Assembly (NCBI GenBank): GCA_013822765.1
Contig: PNKY01000002.1
Coordinates: forward strand, 780,114 to 844,113
Source: Rhodospirillum sp.
GTDB taxonomy: Bacteria; Pseudomonadota; Alphaproteobacteria; Dongiales; Dongiaceae
DNA length: 64,000 bases
Direction: 5' to 3'
Made by a program: the position numbers and the translations under genes. Below the pieces are notes generated by a model that saw nothing but the letters and a program-made list of their open reading frames with translations, searched no databases and had not been told where the DNA came from. Below are positions 29,167 through 39,774 of this stretch, in pieces; position 1 is the stretch's first letter; each line of letters opens with the position of its first letter.

Positions 29167-30153
29167 GTGAGCATCCAGATTGGCCCGGTGAAACTCGAGG
29201 ATCCGGTGATCCTGGCGCCGATGTCCGGCGTCACCGACCTGCCGTTCCGCCGCCTGGTGAAGCGCAGCGGGGCAGGGCTGGTGGTCTCCGAGATGATCGC
29301 GAGCGAGGCGATGATCCGGCAGAACCGGCAATCGCTGCGCATGGCCGAGAATGTGCCGGAGGAAGCGCCGATGGCGGTCCAGCTGGCCGGCTGCGAGCCG
29401 CTTGTGATGGCCGAGGCCGCCAAGCTCAACGAGGACCGTGGCGCCGCCCTCATCGACATCAATTTTGGCTGCCCGGTGAAGAAGGTGGTGAACGGCGAGG
29501 CAGGCTCCGCCCTGATGCGCGACGAGGTCAAGGCCGGCAAGATCCTGGAAGCGACGGTCAAGGCCGTGAAGCTCCCAGTCACGCTGAAGATGCGCAAGGG
29601 CTGGGATGACGCCAACCAGAACGCTCCACGGCTCGCCAGGATCGCGGAAGAGAGCGGCATCAAGATGCTCACCGTGCATGGCCGCACCCGCTGCCAGTTC
29701 TACAACGGCGCGGCGGACTGGCAGTTCATCCGCCGCGTCAAGGAAGCGGTCGGCATTCCGGTCATCGTCAACGGCGACATCCTCAGCCTGGAAGACGCCC
29801 GCACCGCCCTCGACCAGTCGGGCGCGGACGGCGTGATGGTGGGCCGCGGCGCCTACGGCAAGCCCTGGTTCCTGAAGCAGGTCATCGCCTATCTGCGCAG
29901 CGGCGAGCGGCTGCCCAATCCGTCGCTCAAGGATCAGCTCCATACGGTGATCGAGCACTACCAGGCGATGCTGAGCCACTACGGCGTCGAAGCGGGCCTG
30001 CGGATCGCGCGAAAGCATCTGGGCTGGTATTCGAAGGGCCTGCCCGGCTCGGCCGAGTTCCGCACCAAGGTCATGCAGATCGACGAGCCGAATGCGGTGA
30101 TGGCGCTGGTGCGCGACTTCTACCAGCCGCAGATCGACCAGATGGCGGCGTGA
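29167..30153 (+). CDS. dusB: tRNA-dihydrouridine synthase B
   Basis: This 328-residue flavoenzyme reduces uridines in tRNA. It shows [17 protein letters not shown], the catalytic cysteine C102 in [21 protein letters not shown] and the FMN-binding VNGDI and [13 protein letters not shown] segments. The start is GTG at 29167 with only a weak ribosome binding site. A dusB-ntrBC order is the classic alphaproteobacterial arrangement (nifR3-ntrBC), so it is probably co-transcribed with the nitrogen regulators, seven bases upstream of ntrB. Confidence 0.95.
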   Translation: MSIQIGPVKLEDPVILAPMSGVTDLPFRRLVKRSGAGLVVSEMIASEAMIRQNRQSLRMAENVPEEAPMAVQLAGCEPLVMAEAAKLNEDRGAALIDINFGCPVKKVVNGEAGSALMRDEVKAGKILEATVKAVKLPVTLKMRKGWDDANQNAPRLARIAEESGIKMLTVHGRTRCQFYNGAADWQFIRRVKEAVGIPVIVNGDILSLEDARTALDQSGADGVMVGRGAYGKPWFLKQVIAYLRSGERLPNPSLKDQLHTVIEHYQAMLSHYGVEAGLRIARKHLGWYSKGLPGSAEFRTKVMQIDEPNAVMALVRDFYQPQIDQMAA

Positions 30154-30160
30154 GGCGGCG

Positions 30161-31297
30161 ATGACGGGCGCTGCCATTCCACTCCGACCGGCGGCAGCCG
30201 ACCACGAGCTGTGGGAGACCTTGGTTCTTCCCAACATGCTGATCGAAGCCCTGCCGGCCGCCATCATTGTGGTGGACCGGGATGGGCTGTGCCGCCTGCT
30301 GAATGCCGCCGCCGAGGATCTACTGCAGATCGGGCGCAAGACCCTGCTGGGCCGCCGCCTCTCGGAAGTGATCCCGGAAGATTGCCCGCTGTTCAGCCTG
30401 ATCGAGCAGAGCCGGCTCAGCCGCTCGCCCGTCAGCGATGCCGAGATGCTGATCGACGGCCCGCGGCTGCACTTGGAGTACGTGTCGGTCGAGGTGGCGC
30501 CGCTCGACGATCCGAATGGCTCGGTCGCGATCTCGATGCGCGACCGCGGCCTGGAACATCGCATGGCGCGGCAAGGCGCCGCCGCCGAGGCGGCGCAGTC
30601 GGTGCGCTCGATGGCGGGCATGCTGGCGCACGAGATCAAGAACCCGCTCGCCGGCATCCGCGGTGCGGCGCAGTTGCTGGAATCCAAGCTGTCGCCCGCC
30701 GACGCTGCGCTGGCCGCTCTGATCCGCGAGGAATCGGATCGCATCGTCGGGTTGGTGAACGGCGTCGAGATCTTCGCAGACGATCGCGCGCCGGTACTCT
30801 CGATCGTCAACGTTCACGAGGCGCTCGACCACGTCTGCAAGCTGGCGCGCGTCTCGTTCGCGCGCAACGCGACTCTCAAGGAATACTACGACCCGTCGCT
30901 GCCGCCGCTGCGCGGCAATCGCGATCTGTTGATCCAGATCTTCCTCAATCTGGTGAAGAATGCCGCCGAGGCGTGCGATGGTGGCGAGATCGTGGTGACG
31001 ACATCCTATCAGGCTGGGTTCCGCATCGGCGAGCGCAACAAGGCGCATCGCCAGCCGCGCCGCATCGCCGTCACGATCTCCGACAACGGGCCGGGCGTGC
31101 CGGAAGCGCTGCTCGGCAACCTGTTCGATCCCTTCGTCACCAGCAAGCCCGGCGGCCGCGGCCTCGGCCTGCCGCTGGTCGCCAAGCTGGTGCGCGCCCA
31201 TGAGGGCGTGATCGAGTTCCAGAGCAAGCCCGGCGCGACACGCTTCACCGTGCTGCTGCCGATTTCCGACACTCAGACAGACGAAGGCGGGTCATGA
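30161..31297 (+). CDS. ntrB: Nitrogen regulation histidine kinase/phosphatase NtrB
   Basis: This 378-residue cytoplasmic kinase controls the phosphorylation of NtrC in response to PII. It has an N-terminal PAS domain (about 25-120, [23 protein letters not shown]), an H-box with H157 in [12 protein letters not shown], and an ATPase domain with [18 protein letters not shown] and the GRGLGLPLV box. No membrane helix is present, as expected for NtrB. It overlaps ntrC by four bases (ATGA). Confidence 0.96.
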   Translation: MTGAAIPLRPAAADHELWETLVLPNMLIEALPAAIIVVDRDGLCRLLNAAAEDLLQIGRKTLLGRRLSEVIPEDCPLFSLIEQSRLSRSPVSDAEMLIDGPRLHLEYVSVEVAPLDDPNGSVAISMRDRGLEHRMARQGAAAEAAQSVRSMAGMLAHEIKNPLAGIRGAAQLLESKLSPADAALAALIREESDRIVGLVNGVEIFADDRAPVLSIVNVHEALDHVCKLARVSFARNATLKEYYDPSLPPLRGNRDLLIQIFLNLVKNAAEACDGGEIVVTTSYQAGFRIGERNKAHRQPRRIAVTISDNGPGVPEALLGNLFDPFVTSKPGGRGLGLPLVAKLVRAHEGVIEFQSKPGATRFTVLLPISDTQTDEGGS

Positions 31298-32742
31298 ACG
31301 CAACCATTCTGGTCGCAGACGACGATCGTTCCATCCGCCTGGTGGTGAGCCAAGCCCTGGCCCAGCGCGGCCACGCTGTGCGCGCCGCCTCGGACGCCCG
31401 CACGCTGTGGCAGTGGGTCGACGCGGGCGAGGGCGATCTGGTGGTCACCGACGTGCTGATGCCCGACGGCAACGGCCTCGACCTTGTGCCGCGCATCAAG
31501 GAGCGGCGCCCGGACCTGCCCATCATCGTGATGAGCGCGCAGAACACCATCCTGACCGCGATCCGCGCCAACGAGCGCGGTGCGTTCGAATACCTGCCGA
31601 AGCCGTTCGACCTCGACGTCCTGGTGGCCGCGGTCGACCGCGCGCTGACCCAGACCCAACCGGAGGCGCCCCCGGCCGGCCATGCCGCGGAAGAGGCGCT
31701 GCCGATCGTCGGCCGCTCGCAGTCGATGCAGGAGGTGTTCCGGGTCATCGGCCGCCTGGTCAACACCGACATGACGGCGCTGGTCAACGGCGAGTCCGGG
31801 ACCGGCAAGGAGCTGGTGGCGCGCGCCCTGCACGATTTCGGCCGCCGCAAGGACAAGCCCTTTGTCGCCCTCAACATGGCGGCGATCCCGCGCGAACTGA
31901 TCGAAAGCGAATTGTTCGGGCACGAGAAGGGCGCTTTCACCGGCGCCATCGCGCGCGGCGTCGGCAAGTTCGAGCTGGCGCAGGGCGGCACGCTGTTCCT
32001 GGACGAGATCGGTGACATGCCGATGGAGGCACAGACGCGCCTGCTGCGCGTGCTGCAGACCGGAGAGTTCACCAGCGTCGGCGGCCGCATGGCGCAGAAG
32101 GCCGACGTGCGGATCATCGCCGCCACTCACCGCGACCTCCGCCAGCTGATCGTGCAGGGTCGCTTCCGCGAAGACCTGTTCTATCGCCTGAACGTGGTGC
32201 CGATCCACCTGCCGGCGCTGCGCGAGCGGCGCGGCGACATCGCCGATCTGGCGCGGCATTTCCTCACCAAGGCGGCTCTCGATGGTCTGGCGTCCAAGAC
32301 GCTGTCGACCGCTGCGATCGACGAGCTGCAACGCTACGATTGGCCGGGCAACGTGCGCGAGCTCGAGAACCTGATGCGGCGCATCGCGGTGTTGTACAGC
32401 GAATCCGTGATCGACGCCCGCATGGTGACGGAATCGCTGGCCGCCGGCGCCGCCGGGCGTGACGGCAAGGGCGGGGGCCGCCACGCCGACGAAACCCTGA
32501 GCCAGTCGGTCGACCGGCACCTGCGCGCCTACTTCGCGGCGCATCAGGGGCGGTTGCCAGCGCACGGACTTTATGATCGCATCCTGCAGGAGATCGAGCG
32601 GCCGCTGCTGACCATCTGTCTCGAGGCGACGCGCGGCAACCAGATCAAGGCGGCGGAGCTGCTCGGCCTCAACCGCAACACGCTGCGCAAGAAGCTGCGC
32701 GAGCTCGACATCCGTGCGAGGCGTCCCGGAACGGCTGAATGA
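31294..32742 (+). CDS. ntrC: Nitrogen regulation response regulator NtrC
   Basis: This 482-residue sigma-54 activator has a receiver domain (phosphoacceptor D53 in VTDVLMPDG), an AAA+ domain with Walker A GESGTGKE, the sigma-54 contact motif GAFTGA intact in [12 protein letters not shown], Walker B GTLFLDEI, and a C-terminal Fis-like helix-turn-helix ([20 protein letters not shown]). It should activate nitrogen-assimilation genes when phosphorylated by NtrB. Its stop overlaps ntrY (ATGA). Confidence 0.97.
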   Translation: MNATILVADDDRSIRLVVSQALAQRGHAVRAASDARTLWQWVDAGEGDLVVTDVLMPDGNGLDLVPRIKERRPDLPIIVMSAQNTILTAIRANERGAFEYLPKPFDLDVLVAAVDRALTQTQPEAPPAGHAAEEALPIVGRSQSMQEVFRVIGRLVNTDMTALVNGESGTGKELVARALHDFGRRKDKPFVALNMAAIPRELIESELFGHEKGAFTGAIARGVGKFELAQGGTLFLDEIGDMPMEAQTRLLRVLQTGEFTSVGGRMAQKADVRIIAATHRDLRQLIVQGRFREDLFYRLNVVPIHLPALRERRGDIADLARHFLTKAALDGLASKTLSTAAIDELQRYDWPGNVRELENLMRRIAVLYSESVIDARMVTESLAAGAAGRDGKGGGRHADETLSQSVDRHLRAYFAAHQGRLPAHGLYDRILQEIERPLLTICLEATRGNQIKAAELLGLNRNTLRKKLRELDIRARRPGTAE

Positions 32743-35012
32743 CCGAAGTCGCCATCAACGTCAGGAAGTCCAGCCTCGGCCGGCGCATCTATAACTGGTC
32801 GCGCCGGATCAACGTGGAACGCCGCATCGCCATGATGTTCCTGGCGTTGGGCGCTCTGTCGGGCCTGATGACCTATCTGGTCCTGACCGACGTCTGGCAG
32901 ACCCAGAACCCGGCGCGCGCCATCACCTGGCTGCTGCTGTCCGACTTCATCATCGTGCTGTCGCTCGGCACCATGATCGCGCGCCGCTTTGTCGTGCTGT
33001 GGGTCGAGCGCCGCCGCGGCATGGTAGGCGCCAAGCTGCATTCGAGGCTGGTGCTGCTGTTCGGCCTGATCGCGTTGATCCCGGCCATCACCGTGTCGGT
33101 GTTCTCCACCACCTTCCTCAACTACGGCCTCGACATCTGGTTCGGCGACAAGATCAAGTCGGCGGTCGAAAGCTCGTTCAACGTCTCGCAATCCTACCTG
33201 CAGGACCATCAGCAGCGCGTCGCCAACGACACGCTGTCGATCGCCAATGAGATCCGCGACCAGGATTGGGGCGGCTTGCTCGACCTGTCCCGCCTCGATG
33301 CTTTCCTCGACCGCCAGGTTGACCTGCGCGATCTGTCGGAGGCGGTGGTGATCGACCGGCGCCGGCAGATCCTGGCCAGCGGCGGCTTCACCCTGATGAT
33401 GGAATTCGATCTGGACCTGCCGGAGGACGCCCTGGTGCGCGCCGACAGCGGCGAGATGGTGATGTTGCACTCGCCGACCGGTGATCGCGTCCGCGCCCTG
33501 GTGGCGATCGATCCCTCGCAGGGCATCTATCTCTATGCCGGCCGGGTCATCGACGACGGCGTGCTGACCGCGATCCGCAACAACGAGGGCGCAGTTGGCC
33601 TCTATCGGCAGTTGGAGGGCGACCGCTCGCAGTGGCAGATCACCGTCGGGCTGATCTTCGCCGCGCTGGCGCTGCTGCTGCTGATGGCGGCCATCTGGGT
33701 CGCGATCATCTCGGCCACCAACCTGGTCAAGCCAATCCTGCGCCTGGTCGAGGCGGCCCAGCGCCTGGGCAGCGGTGACCTCGCGACTCGCGTCAAGGCC
33801 GGCAGGCGCGATGATGAGTTGGGCGAGCTGAGCCGCACCTTCAACACCATGGCCCTGCGCCTGCAGACACAACAGGTCGAGCTGGTCGCGACCAACCAGC
33901 AGCTCGACGACCGGCGGCGCTTCACCGAGTTGGTGCTGTCCGGTGTCTCGGCCGGCGTGATCGGCCTCAACGAGAAGGGCGAGATCGAGTTGCCGAACCG
34001 ATCCGCTTCCGAATTGCTTGGCCGCAATGTGATGCAGCATGTCGGCGAGCCGCTGGGTGGCCTGGTGCCCGAGATGGGCGAGTTGGTCACGAAAGCACAA
34101 AGCCGTCCTGCCGGCACCGCCGAGGGGCAGATCAACATGTCGCACGGTGAGCTGACCCGCACGCTGCACGTGCGCGTGGTATCGGAGCGGAGCGAGGGCG
34201 ACCATACCCGCATCGTGGTTACGTTCGACGACGTGACCGAGCTGCTGGCGGCGCAGCGCAAGGCGGCATGGTCGGACATCGCCCGCCGCATCGCGCATGA
34301 GATCAAGAATCCGTTGACCCCGATCCAGCTCTCGGCCGAGCGCCTGAAGCGGAAATACCTGAAGGAGATCGTCAACGACCCGGAGACTTTTGCGATCTGT
34401 ACCGATACGATCGTGCGCCAGGTGGGGGATATCGGGCGATTGGTGGACGAATTCTCGTCCTTTGCGCGCATGCCGGCGCCGGTGCTCCGCCCGGAGGACT
34501 TGGTGGAGCTTTCGCGCCAGGCGGCCTTCCTGCAGCAGAGCGCCAACGCCAGCATCGTCTACGACGTGGCTCTGCCGGCGGAACCAATCTGGGCCAATTG
34601 CGACGCATCGCAAGTCGCGCGCGCCCTGACCAACCTGCTGCAGAATGCCGCGGACGCGATCGAGGCTCGGCTCGAGATGGAGCAGGCTTCGTCCGGCGCC
34701 GACGGACAGAATCGCTTGACGCCGGGTCGCATCCATCTATGGATTCGGCGCGATGGCGAGGAGGTGATCCTGGCGGTGGACGACAACGGCCGCGGCCTGC
34801 CGCGGCAGGGTCGCGACAGATTGACCGATCCGTACGTGACCACACGCGTCAAGGGCACCGGGCTGGGGCTGGCCATCGTGAAGAAGATCATGGAAGATCA
34901 TGGCGGCAAGCTGCAATTGCTGGATGGGGAGAAGGGCGGCGCATCGGTGCGCCTGACCTTCCCATCGGAGATCGTCCTTGCCGACCCGGCCCTGAAATCG
35001 GTACAGGCATAG
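32739..35012 (+). CDS. ntrY: Membrane histidine kinase NtrY
   Basis: This 757-residue sensor kinase pairs with NtrX. It has several N-terminal membrane helices (about 28-48, 62-82, 102-124), a long extracytoplasmic region, a further helix near 300-325, a HAMP domain ([21 protein letters not shown]), a PAS domain, the H-box with H520 in [15 protein letters not shown] and an ATPase domain with [10 protein letters not shown] and [18 protein letters not shown]. It has been tied to nitrogen, redox and envelope signals in related bacteria; the signal here is unknown. ntrX begins 30 bases downstream. Confidence 0.95.
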   Translation: MTEVAINVRKSSLGRRIYNWSRRINVERRIAMMFLALGALSGLMTYLVLTDVWQTQNPARAITWLLLSDFIIVLSLGTMIARRFVVLWVERRRGMVGAKLHSRLVLLFGLIALIPAITVSVFSTTFLNYGLDIWFGDKIKSAVESSFNVSQSYLQDHQQRVANDTLSIANEIRDQDWGGLLDLSRLDAFLDRQVDLRDLSEAVVIDRRRQILASGGFTLMMEFDLDLPEDALVRADSGEMVMLHSPTGDRVRALVAIDPSQGIYLYAGRVIDDGVLTAIRNNEGAVGLYRQLEGDRSQWQITVGLIFAALALLLLMAAIWVAIISATNLVKPILRLVEAAQRLGSGDLATRVKAGRRDDELGELSRTFNTMALRLQTQQVELVATNQQLDDRRRFTELVLSGVSAGVIGLNEKGEIELPNRSASELLGRNVMQHVGEPLGGLVPEMGELVTKAQSRPAGTAEGQINMSHGELTRTLHVRVVSERSEGDHTRIVVTFDDVTELLAAQRKAAWSDIARRIAHEIKNPLTPIQLSAERLKRKYLKEIVNDPETFAICTDTIVRQVGDIGRLVDEFSSFARMPAPVLRPEDLVELSRQAAFLQQSANASIVYDVALPAEPIWANCDASQVARALTNLLQNAADAIEARLEMEQASSGADGQNRLTPGRIHLWIRRDGEEVILAVDDNGRGLPRQGRDRLTDPYVTTRVKGTGLGLAIVKKIMEDHGGKLQLLDGEKGGASVRLTFPSEIVLADPALKSVQA

Positions 35013-35042
35013 TATGGGTACGCTGAGTTTTCGAGGCATGGC

Positions 35043-36446
35043 ATGGCGCGCGATATCCTGATTGTCGATGACGAAGCCGACATCCGGATGCTGATCGCCG
35101 GGGTGCTGGGCGACGAAGGATTTACCACGCGCGAAGCCGCCAACAGCGACGAAGCGCTGAACCTGCTGCGCCATCGCTGCCCCAGCCTGATCGTGCTCGA
35201 CATCTGGCTGCAGAACAGCACGCTCGACGGCATGCAGATCCTGGAAGTGATCCAGGAGACCTATCCCGACGTGCCGGTGGTGATGATCAGCGGCCACGGC
35301 AACATCGAGACCGCGGTCAACGCCATCAAGCGCGGCGCCTTCGACTTCATCGAAAAGCCGTTCAAGGCCGACCGCCTGCTGGTGACGCTCGAGCGCGCGC
35401 TGGAAAATGCGCGGCTGCGGCGCGAGAACGAGGAATTGCGCGCCCGCGTCGGCGCCCAGGCCGACCTGATCGGCCGCTCGGCCGCCATGACCCAGCTGCG
35501 CCAGGCGATCGAGCGGGTGGCGCCGACCGGTAGCCGCGTGCTGTTCTCCGGCCCGCCCGGCAGCGGCAAGGAAGTGGCCGCCCGCCTGCTGCACCGCAAG
35601 TCGAAGCGGTCCGACCTGCCCTTCGTCGTGCTCAACTGCGCGACCATGCATCCCGACCGGCTGGAGATCGAGCTGTTCGGGACCGAGCGCAATGGCGACG
35701 GACGGGAAGGCGTGTCCAAGGTCGGCTTCCTGGAGCAGGCCCATAGCGGCACGCTGCTGCTGGACGAGGTCGCCGACATGCCGCTGGAAACCCAGGGCAA
35801 GATCGTGCGCGTGCTGCAGGAGCAGACCTTCGAGCGGGTCGGCGGCAAGACCAAGGTCGATGTCGACGTCCGGGTGATCGCCGCCACCAGCCGCGACCTG
35901 CAGGCGGAGATGTCCAACGGCCGGTTCCGGCAGGACCTGTTCTATCGCCTGAACGTGGTGCCGATGCGGGTCCCCGCCCTGCGCGAGCGGCGCGACGATA
36001 TCCCGGAACTGCTCGAACACTTCATGCGCTTCGCCTCGGAACAGACCGGTCTACCGGGCCGAAACTTCGGCGACGACACCCTGGCGCTGCTCCAGGCCTA
36101 TGACTGGCCGGGCAACGTCCGCCAGCTGCGCAACGTGGTGGACTGGCTGTTGATCATGGCCCCGGGCGAGCCGGGCGAGGCGATCCGCGCCGACATGCTG
36201 CCGCCGGACATCGGCTCGGCCAACGCCGCCGGCGTCTCCGCCGCCGACGGGACCGAGGTGCTGTCGCTGCCGCTGCGCGAAGCGCGCGAGATCTTCGAAC
36301 GCAAATACCTGGAATCGCAGGTCTCACGTTTCGGGGGCAACATCTCGCGCACCGCCAGCTTCGTGGGCATGGAACGCTCCGCTCTGCACCGCAAGCTGCG
36401 CTCGCTGGGGATCACGGGGTCGGAACGCGGGGACAAGATCGAATAA
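35043..36446 (+). CDS. ntrX: Response regulator NtrX
   Basis: This 467-residue partner of NtrY has a receiver domain (D53 in VLDIWLQNS), an AAA+ domain ([21 protein letters not shown]) and a C-terminal Fis-like helix-turn-helix ([19 protein letters not shown]). Where NtrC has GAFTGA, NtrX reads [14 protein letters not shown], so the sigma-54 contact loop is absent. That is characteristic of alphaproteobacterial NtrX, which may act without sigma-54. It is 53 bases before trkA. Confidence 0.95.
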   Translation: MARDILIVDDEADIRMLIAGVLGDEGFTTREAANSDEALNLLRHRCPSLIVLDIWLQNSTLDGMQILEVIQETYPDVPVVMISGHGNIETAVNAIKRGAFDFIEKPFKADRLLVTLERALENARLRRENEELRARVGAQADLIGRSAAMTQLRQAIERVAPTGSRVLFSGPPGSGKEVAARLLHRKSKRSDLPFVVLNCATMHPDRLEIELFGTERNGDGREGVSKVGFLEQAHSGTLLLDEVADMPLETQGKIVRVLQEQTFERVGGKTKVDVDVRVIAATSRDLQAEMSNGRFRQDLFYRLNVVPMRVPALRERRDDIPELLEHFMRFASEQTGLPGRNFGDDTLALLQAYDWPGNVRQLRNVVDWLLIMAPGEPGEAIRADMLPPDIGSANAAGVSAADGTEVLSLPLREAREIFERKYLESQVSRFGGNISRTASFVGMERSALHRKLRSLGITGSERGDKIE

Positions 36447-36499
36447 GCTGGCGGCGGCCGCTTCCCTGGCCGTCCTTCGTCTGAACTGGAACAAGCTTC

Positions 36500-37876
36500 A
36501 TGAAGGTCGTGATCTGCGGCGCCGGTCAGGTGGGCGCCAATATCGCGAAGTATCTCGCTCACGAAGGCAACGACGTCACGATCGTGGATGTCGACCCGCA
36601 TCTCGTGCGCGACATCACCGACCAGCTCGACGTCCAGGGCATCGCCGGCTTTGCCTCGCATCCCAACGTCCTGGAGCAGGCGGGCTTGCGCGATGCAGAT
36701 CTGCTGATCGCGGTGACCCATTCCGACGAAGTCAACATGACCGCCTGCCTGGTCGCGCACGCGATCTTCGACGTGCCGACCAAGATCGCCCGCGTGCGCG
36801 AGCAATCCTATCTGGAATCCAAGTGGTCGAGCATCTTCGGCTCCGACCATTTGGGCATCGATGCCGTGATTTCGCCCGAGGTCGAGGTGGCGGAGGCGAT
36901 CCACCGCCGTCTGGAAGTGCCGGGCGCGTTCGACGCGGTGACGCTGGCTGACGGGCTGATCACCCTGGTCGGCGTCCATTGCGGCGCGAACTGCCCGGTG
37001 CTGAACACGCCGCTGCGGCATCTCACGACCTTGTTCCCCGACTTGCATGCGACCGTGGTCGGCATCGTGCGCGGCGACCAGAAGATCGTGCCGGAGGACA
37101 GCGACGGCATCGCCGCCGGCGACGATGTCTATTTCATCGCCGAGACCGCGCACCTGAAGCGCGCTCTCAGCGCCTTCGGCCATGAGGAGCAGGAGGCGCG
37201 CCACGTGATCGTGGTCGGTGGCGGGAATATCGGCCTCGGCCTCAGCGAGCTGATCGCGGAGCGCAATCCCGGCACCGACGTGAAGCTGATCGAGCTGGAC
37301 CGCCGGCGTGCCGCGCTGGCGGCGGCGCGGCTGCCCAACTGGGTGGTGATCCAGGGCGACGCGCTCGATCCGCGCATCCTCGAGGAGGCGAACGTCCGCG
37401 GCACCGAGACCATCGTCGCGGTCACCAACGACGACGAGGTCAACATCCTGGCATCGCTGCTCGCCAAGCGCGCCGGGTGCCAGCGCACCATCACGCTGGT
37501 CAACTCCACCAATTACGCGCCGCTGATCGGATCGCTCGGCATCGATGCGGTGGTCAGCCCGCGCGCGACCACCGTCTCCAACATCCTGCAGCACGTGCGC
37601 CGCGGCCGCGTGCGCGCCGTGCATTCGCTGGGCGACGATTTCGGCGAGGTGATGGAAATCGAGGTTCTGGAAACCGCGCGCCTGGTCGGCACGCCGATCC
37701 GCGAAGCCAAGCTGCCGGACGGCGTCATCGTCGGCGCGATCGTGCGCGACGGCAAGGTGATCATCGCCACCGGCGACACCGTGCTGGAGAAGGACGATCA
37801 CGTGGTCCTGTTCGCCGCCAGCGACGACGTGCGCGACGTCGAACGCCTGTTCTCGGTCCGGCTCGAGTATTTCTGA
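36500..37876 (+). CDS. trkA: Trk potassium uptake regulatory subunit TrkA
   Basis: This 458-residue cytoplasmic protein gates potassium uptake through TrkH/TrkG. It is a tandem duplication: two Rossmann RCK_N domains with VVICGAGQVGANIAKYL at the start and VIVVGGGNIGLGLSEL near 236, each followed by an RCK_C domain. The channel subunit is not in the window. A ntrX-trkA order is frequent in Rhodospirillales. Its stop overlaps the start of the transaminase gene by one base (TGATG). Confidence 0.95.
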   Translation: MKVVICGAGQVGANIAKYLAHEGNDVTIVDVDPHLVRDITDQLDVQGIAGFASHPNVLEQAGLRDADLLIAVTHSDEVNMTACLVAHAIFDVPTKIARVREQSYLESKWSSIFGSDHLGIDAVISPEVEVAEAIHRRLEVPGAFDAVTLADGLITLVGVHCGANCPVLNTPLRHLTTLFPDLHATVVGIVRGDQKIVPEDSDGIAAGDDVYFIAETAHLKRALSAFGHEEQEARHVIVVGGGNIGLGLSELIAERNPGTDVKLIELDRRRAALAAARLPNWVVIQGDALDPRILEEANVRGTETIVAVTNDDEVNILASLLAKRAGCQRTITLVNSTNYAPLIGSLGIDAVVSPRATTVSNILQHVRRGRVRAVHSLGDDFGEVMEIEVLETARLVGTPIREAKLPDGVIVGAIVRDGKVIIATGDTVLEKDDHVVLFAASDDVRDVERLFSVRLEYF

Positions 37877-38727
37877 TGTCCCGCATCGCCTACATCAACG
37901 GCCGCTATGTTCCGAAGTCGCACGCCCAGGTGGCGGTGGAGGACCGTGGCTATCTGTTCTCCGACGGCGTCTACGACGTCCTCCCGGTGCATGGCGGCAA
38001 GCTCGCCTTCGCCGAGCGCTACCTGGATCGACTCGATCGGTCGCTTGGGGAGTTGAGGATCGAGAAGCCAATGTCGCGCGCCGCGCTGCTGCACGTGATG
38101 AACGAGGTGATCCGGCGCAACCACCTCCGCAACTGCTCCGTTTATGTGCAGGTGACGCGCGGCGTCGCCCCGCGCGACCACAAGTTCCCCAAGGGCGTCA
38201 AGCCGTCTCTGCTGGTGATGGCGAGGACCTGGAAGGCACCGCCACCGGACCTGCTGGCCAAAGGCGCCGCCGTTATCACCGTGCCTGACCAGCGGTGGGC
38301 GCGCCGCGATATCAAGTGCATCAGCCTGGTCGCCAATGTTCTGGCCAAGCAGGCGGCTGCGGAGCAGGGTGCCCTGGAAGCGTGGCTGATCGACAATGAC
38401 GGCATGGTGACAGAAGGCTCCTCGACCTCGGCCTGGATCGCGACGCCAAAGGGCGAACTGGTCACCCGTCCGAATGGCACCGAAATCCTGCCCGGCATCA
38501 CGCGCTCGGTCGTGCTGGACGTGGTGCGCGATCTCGGCCTGACCTTGCAGCTCCGCCCGTTCTCGCGCGAGGAAGCCTATGCGGCGCGCGAAGCGTTCCT
38601 CACCAGCACCAGCAGCTTCGTCCTGCCGATCACACGCATCGACGGCAAGCCAGTGGGCGAGGGCAAGCCGGGGCCGATCGCCGCGCGCCTGCGCGAGGCC
38701 TACGTGAAGGCGGCGCACCATGCCTGA
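37876..38727 (+). CDS. dat: D-amino-acid aminotransferase (class IV PLP enzyme)
   Basis: This 283-residue enzyme belongs to fold-type IV aminotransferases. The PLP lysine is K147 in ARRDIKCISLVANVLAK. FSDGVYDVLPVHGGKLAF near the N terminus and DGMVTEGSSTSAW match D-alanine transaminases more than branched-chain enzymes. It probably makes D-glutamate or D-alanine for cell-wall use, though 4-amino-4-deoxychorismate lyase activity is possible in this fold. It overlaps trkA by one base and the HAD gene by eight. Confidence 0.9.
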   Translation: MSRIAYINGRYVPKSHAQVAVEDRGYLFSDGVYDVLPVHGGKLAFAERYLDRLDRSLGELRIEKPMSRAALLHVMNEVIRRNHLRNCSVYVQVTRGVAPRDHKFPKGVKPSLLVMARTWKAPPPDLLAKGAAVITVPDQRWARRDIKCISLVANVLAKQAAAEQGALEAWLIDNDGMVTEGSSTSAWIATPKGELVTRPNGTEILPGITRSVVLDVVRDLGLTLQLRPFSREEAYAAREAFLTSTSSFVLPITRIDGKPVGEGKPGPIAARLREAYVKAAHHA

Positions 38728-39370
38728 GCGCAAGATCCCGCGCGCCATCCTGTTCGACTGGGACAATACCCTGGTCGAAAGCTGGGGCGTCATCCACGAG
38801 GCGATGAACCTGACGCTGGCTGCCATGGGCCATCCGCATTGGACGCGCGAGGAGACGGAGACGCGGGTGCGCGCCTCCCTGCGCGATTCATTCCCGAGCA
38901 TGTTCGGCGACCGCTGGCGGGACGCGGAGCGGGTCTTCTACAACAGCTTTGCCGCAATCCACCTTCAACACCTGCGCGCCTTGCCCGGCGCCGGCGAGAT
39001 GCTGGCGGACCTCGCCCGTCAGGGCCTCTATCTCGGCGTCATCAGCAACAAGCGCGGCGAATACCTGCGGCGCGAGGCCGATCACCTGGGCTGGACCGGG
39101 CACTTCCGTGCGCTGGCCGGCGCCGGCGATGCCGCCCGCGACAAGCCCGCGATCGAGCATGTGAAACTCGCGCTCGGCGACCTCGCCTGCGGCGCGGACA
39201 TCTGGCTGGTGGGCGACGCGGACATCGACCTCAAATGCGCAACCAATGCGGGCTGCACGCCCGTGCTGATGCGGCCCGCGGCGCCCGCCGCGGGCGAGTT
39301 CCCGGGGCACGAACCGGCCCTCTATTTCCCTGATTGCGCTGGTCTTTTAGCCTATCTGCGACAAGCTTAG
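38720..39370 (+). CDS. HAD-family hydrolase (phosphatase-like)
   Basis: This 216-residue protein is a HAD phosphatase with nucleophile D13 and acid D15 in LFDWDNTLVES, an S/T motif in VISNKRGEYL, a conserved lysine in ARDKPAIEHVK and the acidic motif VGDADIDLKCA. The helical cap after the first motif is of the phosphoglycolate-phosphatase type. The substrate is not evident. It overlaps the transaminase gene and lies 111 bases before hfq. Confidence 0.88.
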   Translation: MPERKIPRAILFDWDNTLVESWGVIHEAMNLTLAAMGHPHWTREETETRVRASLRDSFPSMFGDRWRDAERVFYNSFAAIHLQHLRALPGAGEMLADLARQGLYLGVISNKRGEYLRREADHLGWTGHFRALAGAGDAARDKPAIEHVKLALGDLACGADIWLVGDADIDLKCATNAGCTPVLMRPAAPAAGEFPGHEPALYFPDCAGLLAYLRQA

Positions 39371-39481
39371 TTTCCTTGCCGTCGATCCTATGTTAATCCT
39401 GAGGAGCGCCGTGCGCCCTTACCCCCCAAGGTGCGCGAAACTGGCGGGCTGGCGCGGCCCCAAAAATAAGGGACGAAACAC

Positions 39482-39733
39482 ATGGCTAACGAAAAATCGC
39501 AGAGCGTCCAGGACGTTTTCTTGAACAACATTCGCAAGAGCAAGATGCCGGTGACGGTGTTCTTGGTGAATGGCGTGAAGCTGCAAGGCATCATTACGTG
39601 GTTCGACAATTTCTCGGTGCTGCTGCGCCGCGACGCCCATTCGCAGCTGGTCTACAAGCATGCGATCTCGACCATCATGCCGGCCGGGCCACTGCAGTTG
39701 TTCGAAGGCGCGAAAGAGGGCGAGGAAGCCTAG
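39482..39733 (+). CDS. hfq: RNA chaperone Hfq
   Basis: This 83-residue Sm-like protein forms a hexamer that binds small RNAs and mRNAs. It contains the Sm1 segment [21 protein letters not shown], then [13 protein letters not shown], and Sm2 [13 protein letters not shown]. The C-terminal tail is short, as in other alphaproteobacteria. A 111-base upstream gap with ribosome binding sequence AAGGGACGAAACAC suggests its own promoter. It is next to hflX, its usual partner. Confidence 0.97.
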   Translation: MANEKSQSVQDVFLNNIRKSKMPVTVFLVNGVKLQGIITWFDNFSVLLRRDAHSQLVYKHAISTIMPAGPLQLFEGAKEGEEA

Positions 39734-39774
39734 CAGCTTCGATGCCGACGAACGGTATTTGACGAGGATGACGC

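Noticed and set aside
32571..34736. A 721-residue open frame on the minus strand across ntrY
   Set aside because: It is antisense to NtrY, with His/Asp/Gln-rich shadow composition.
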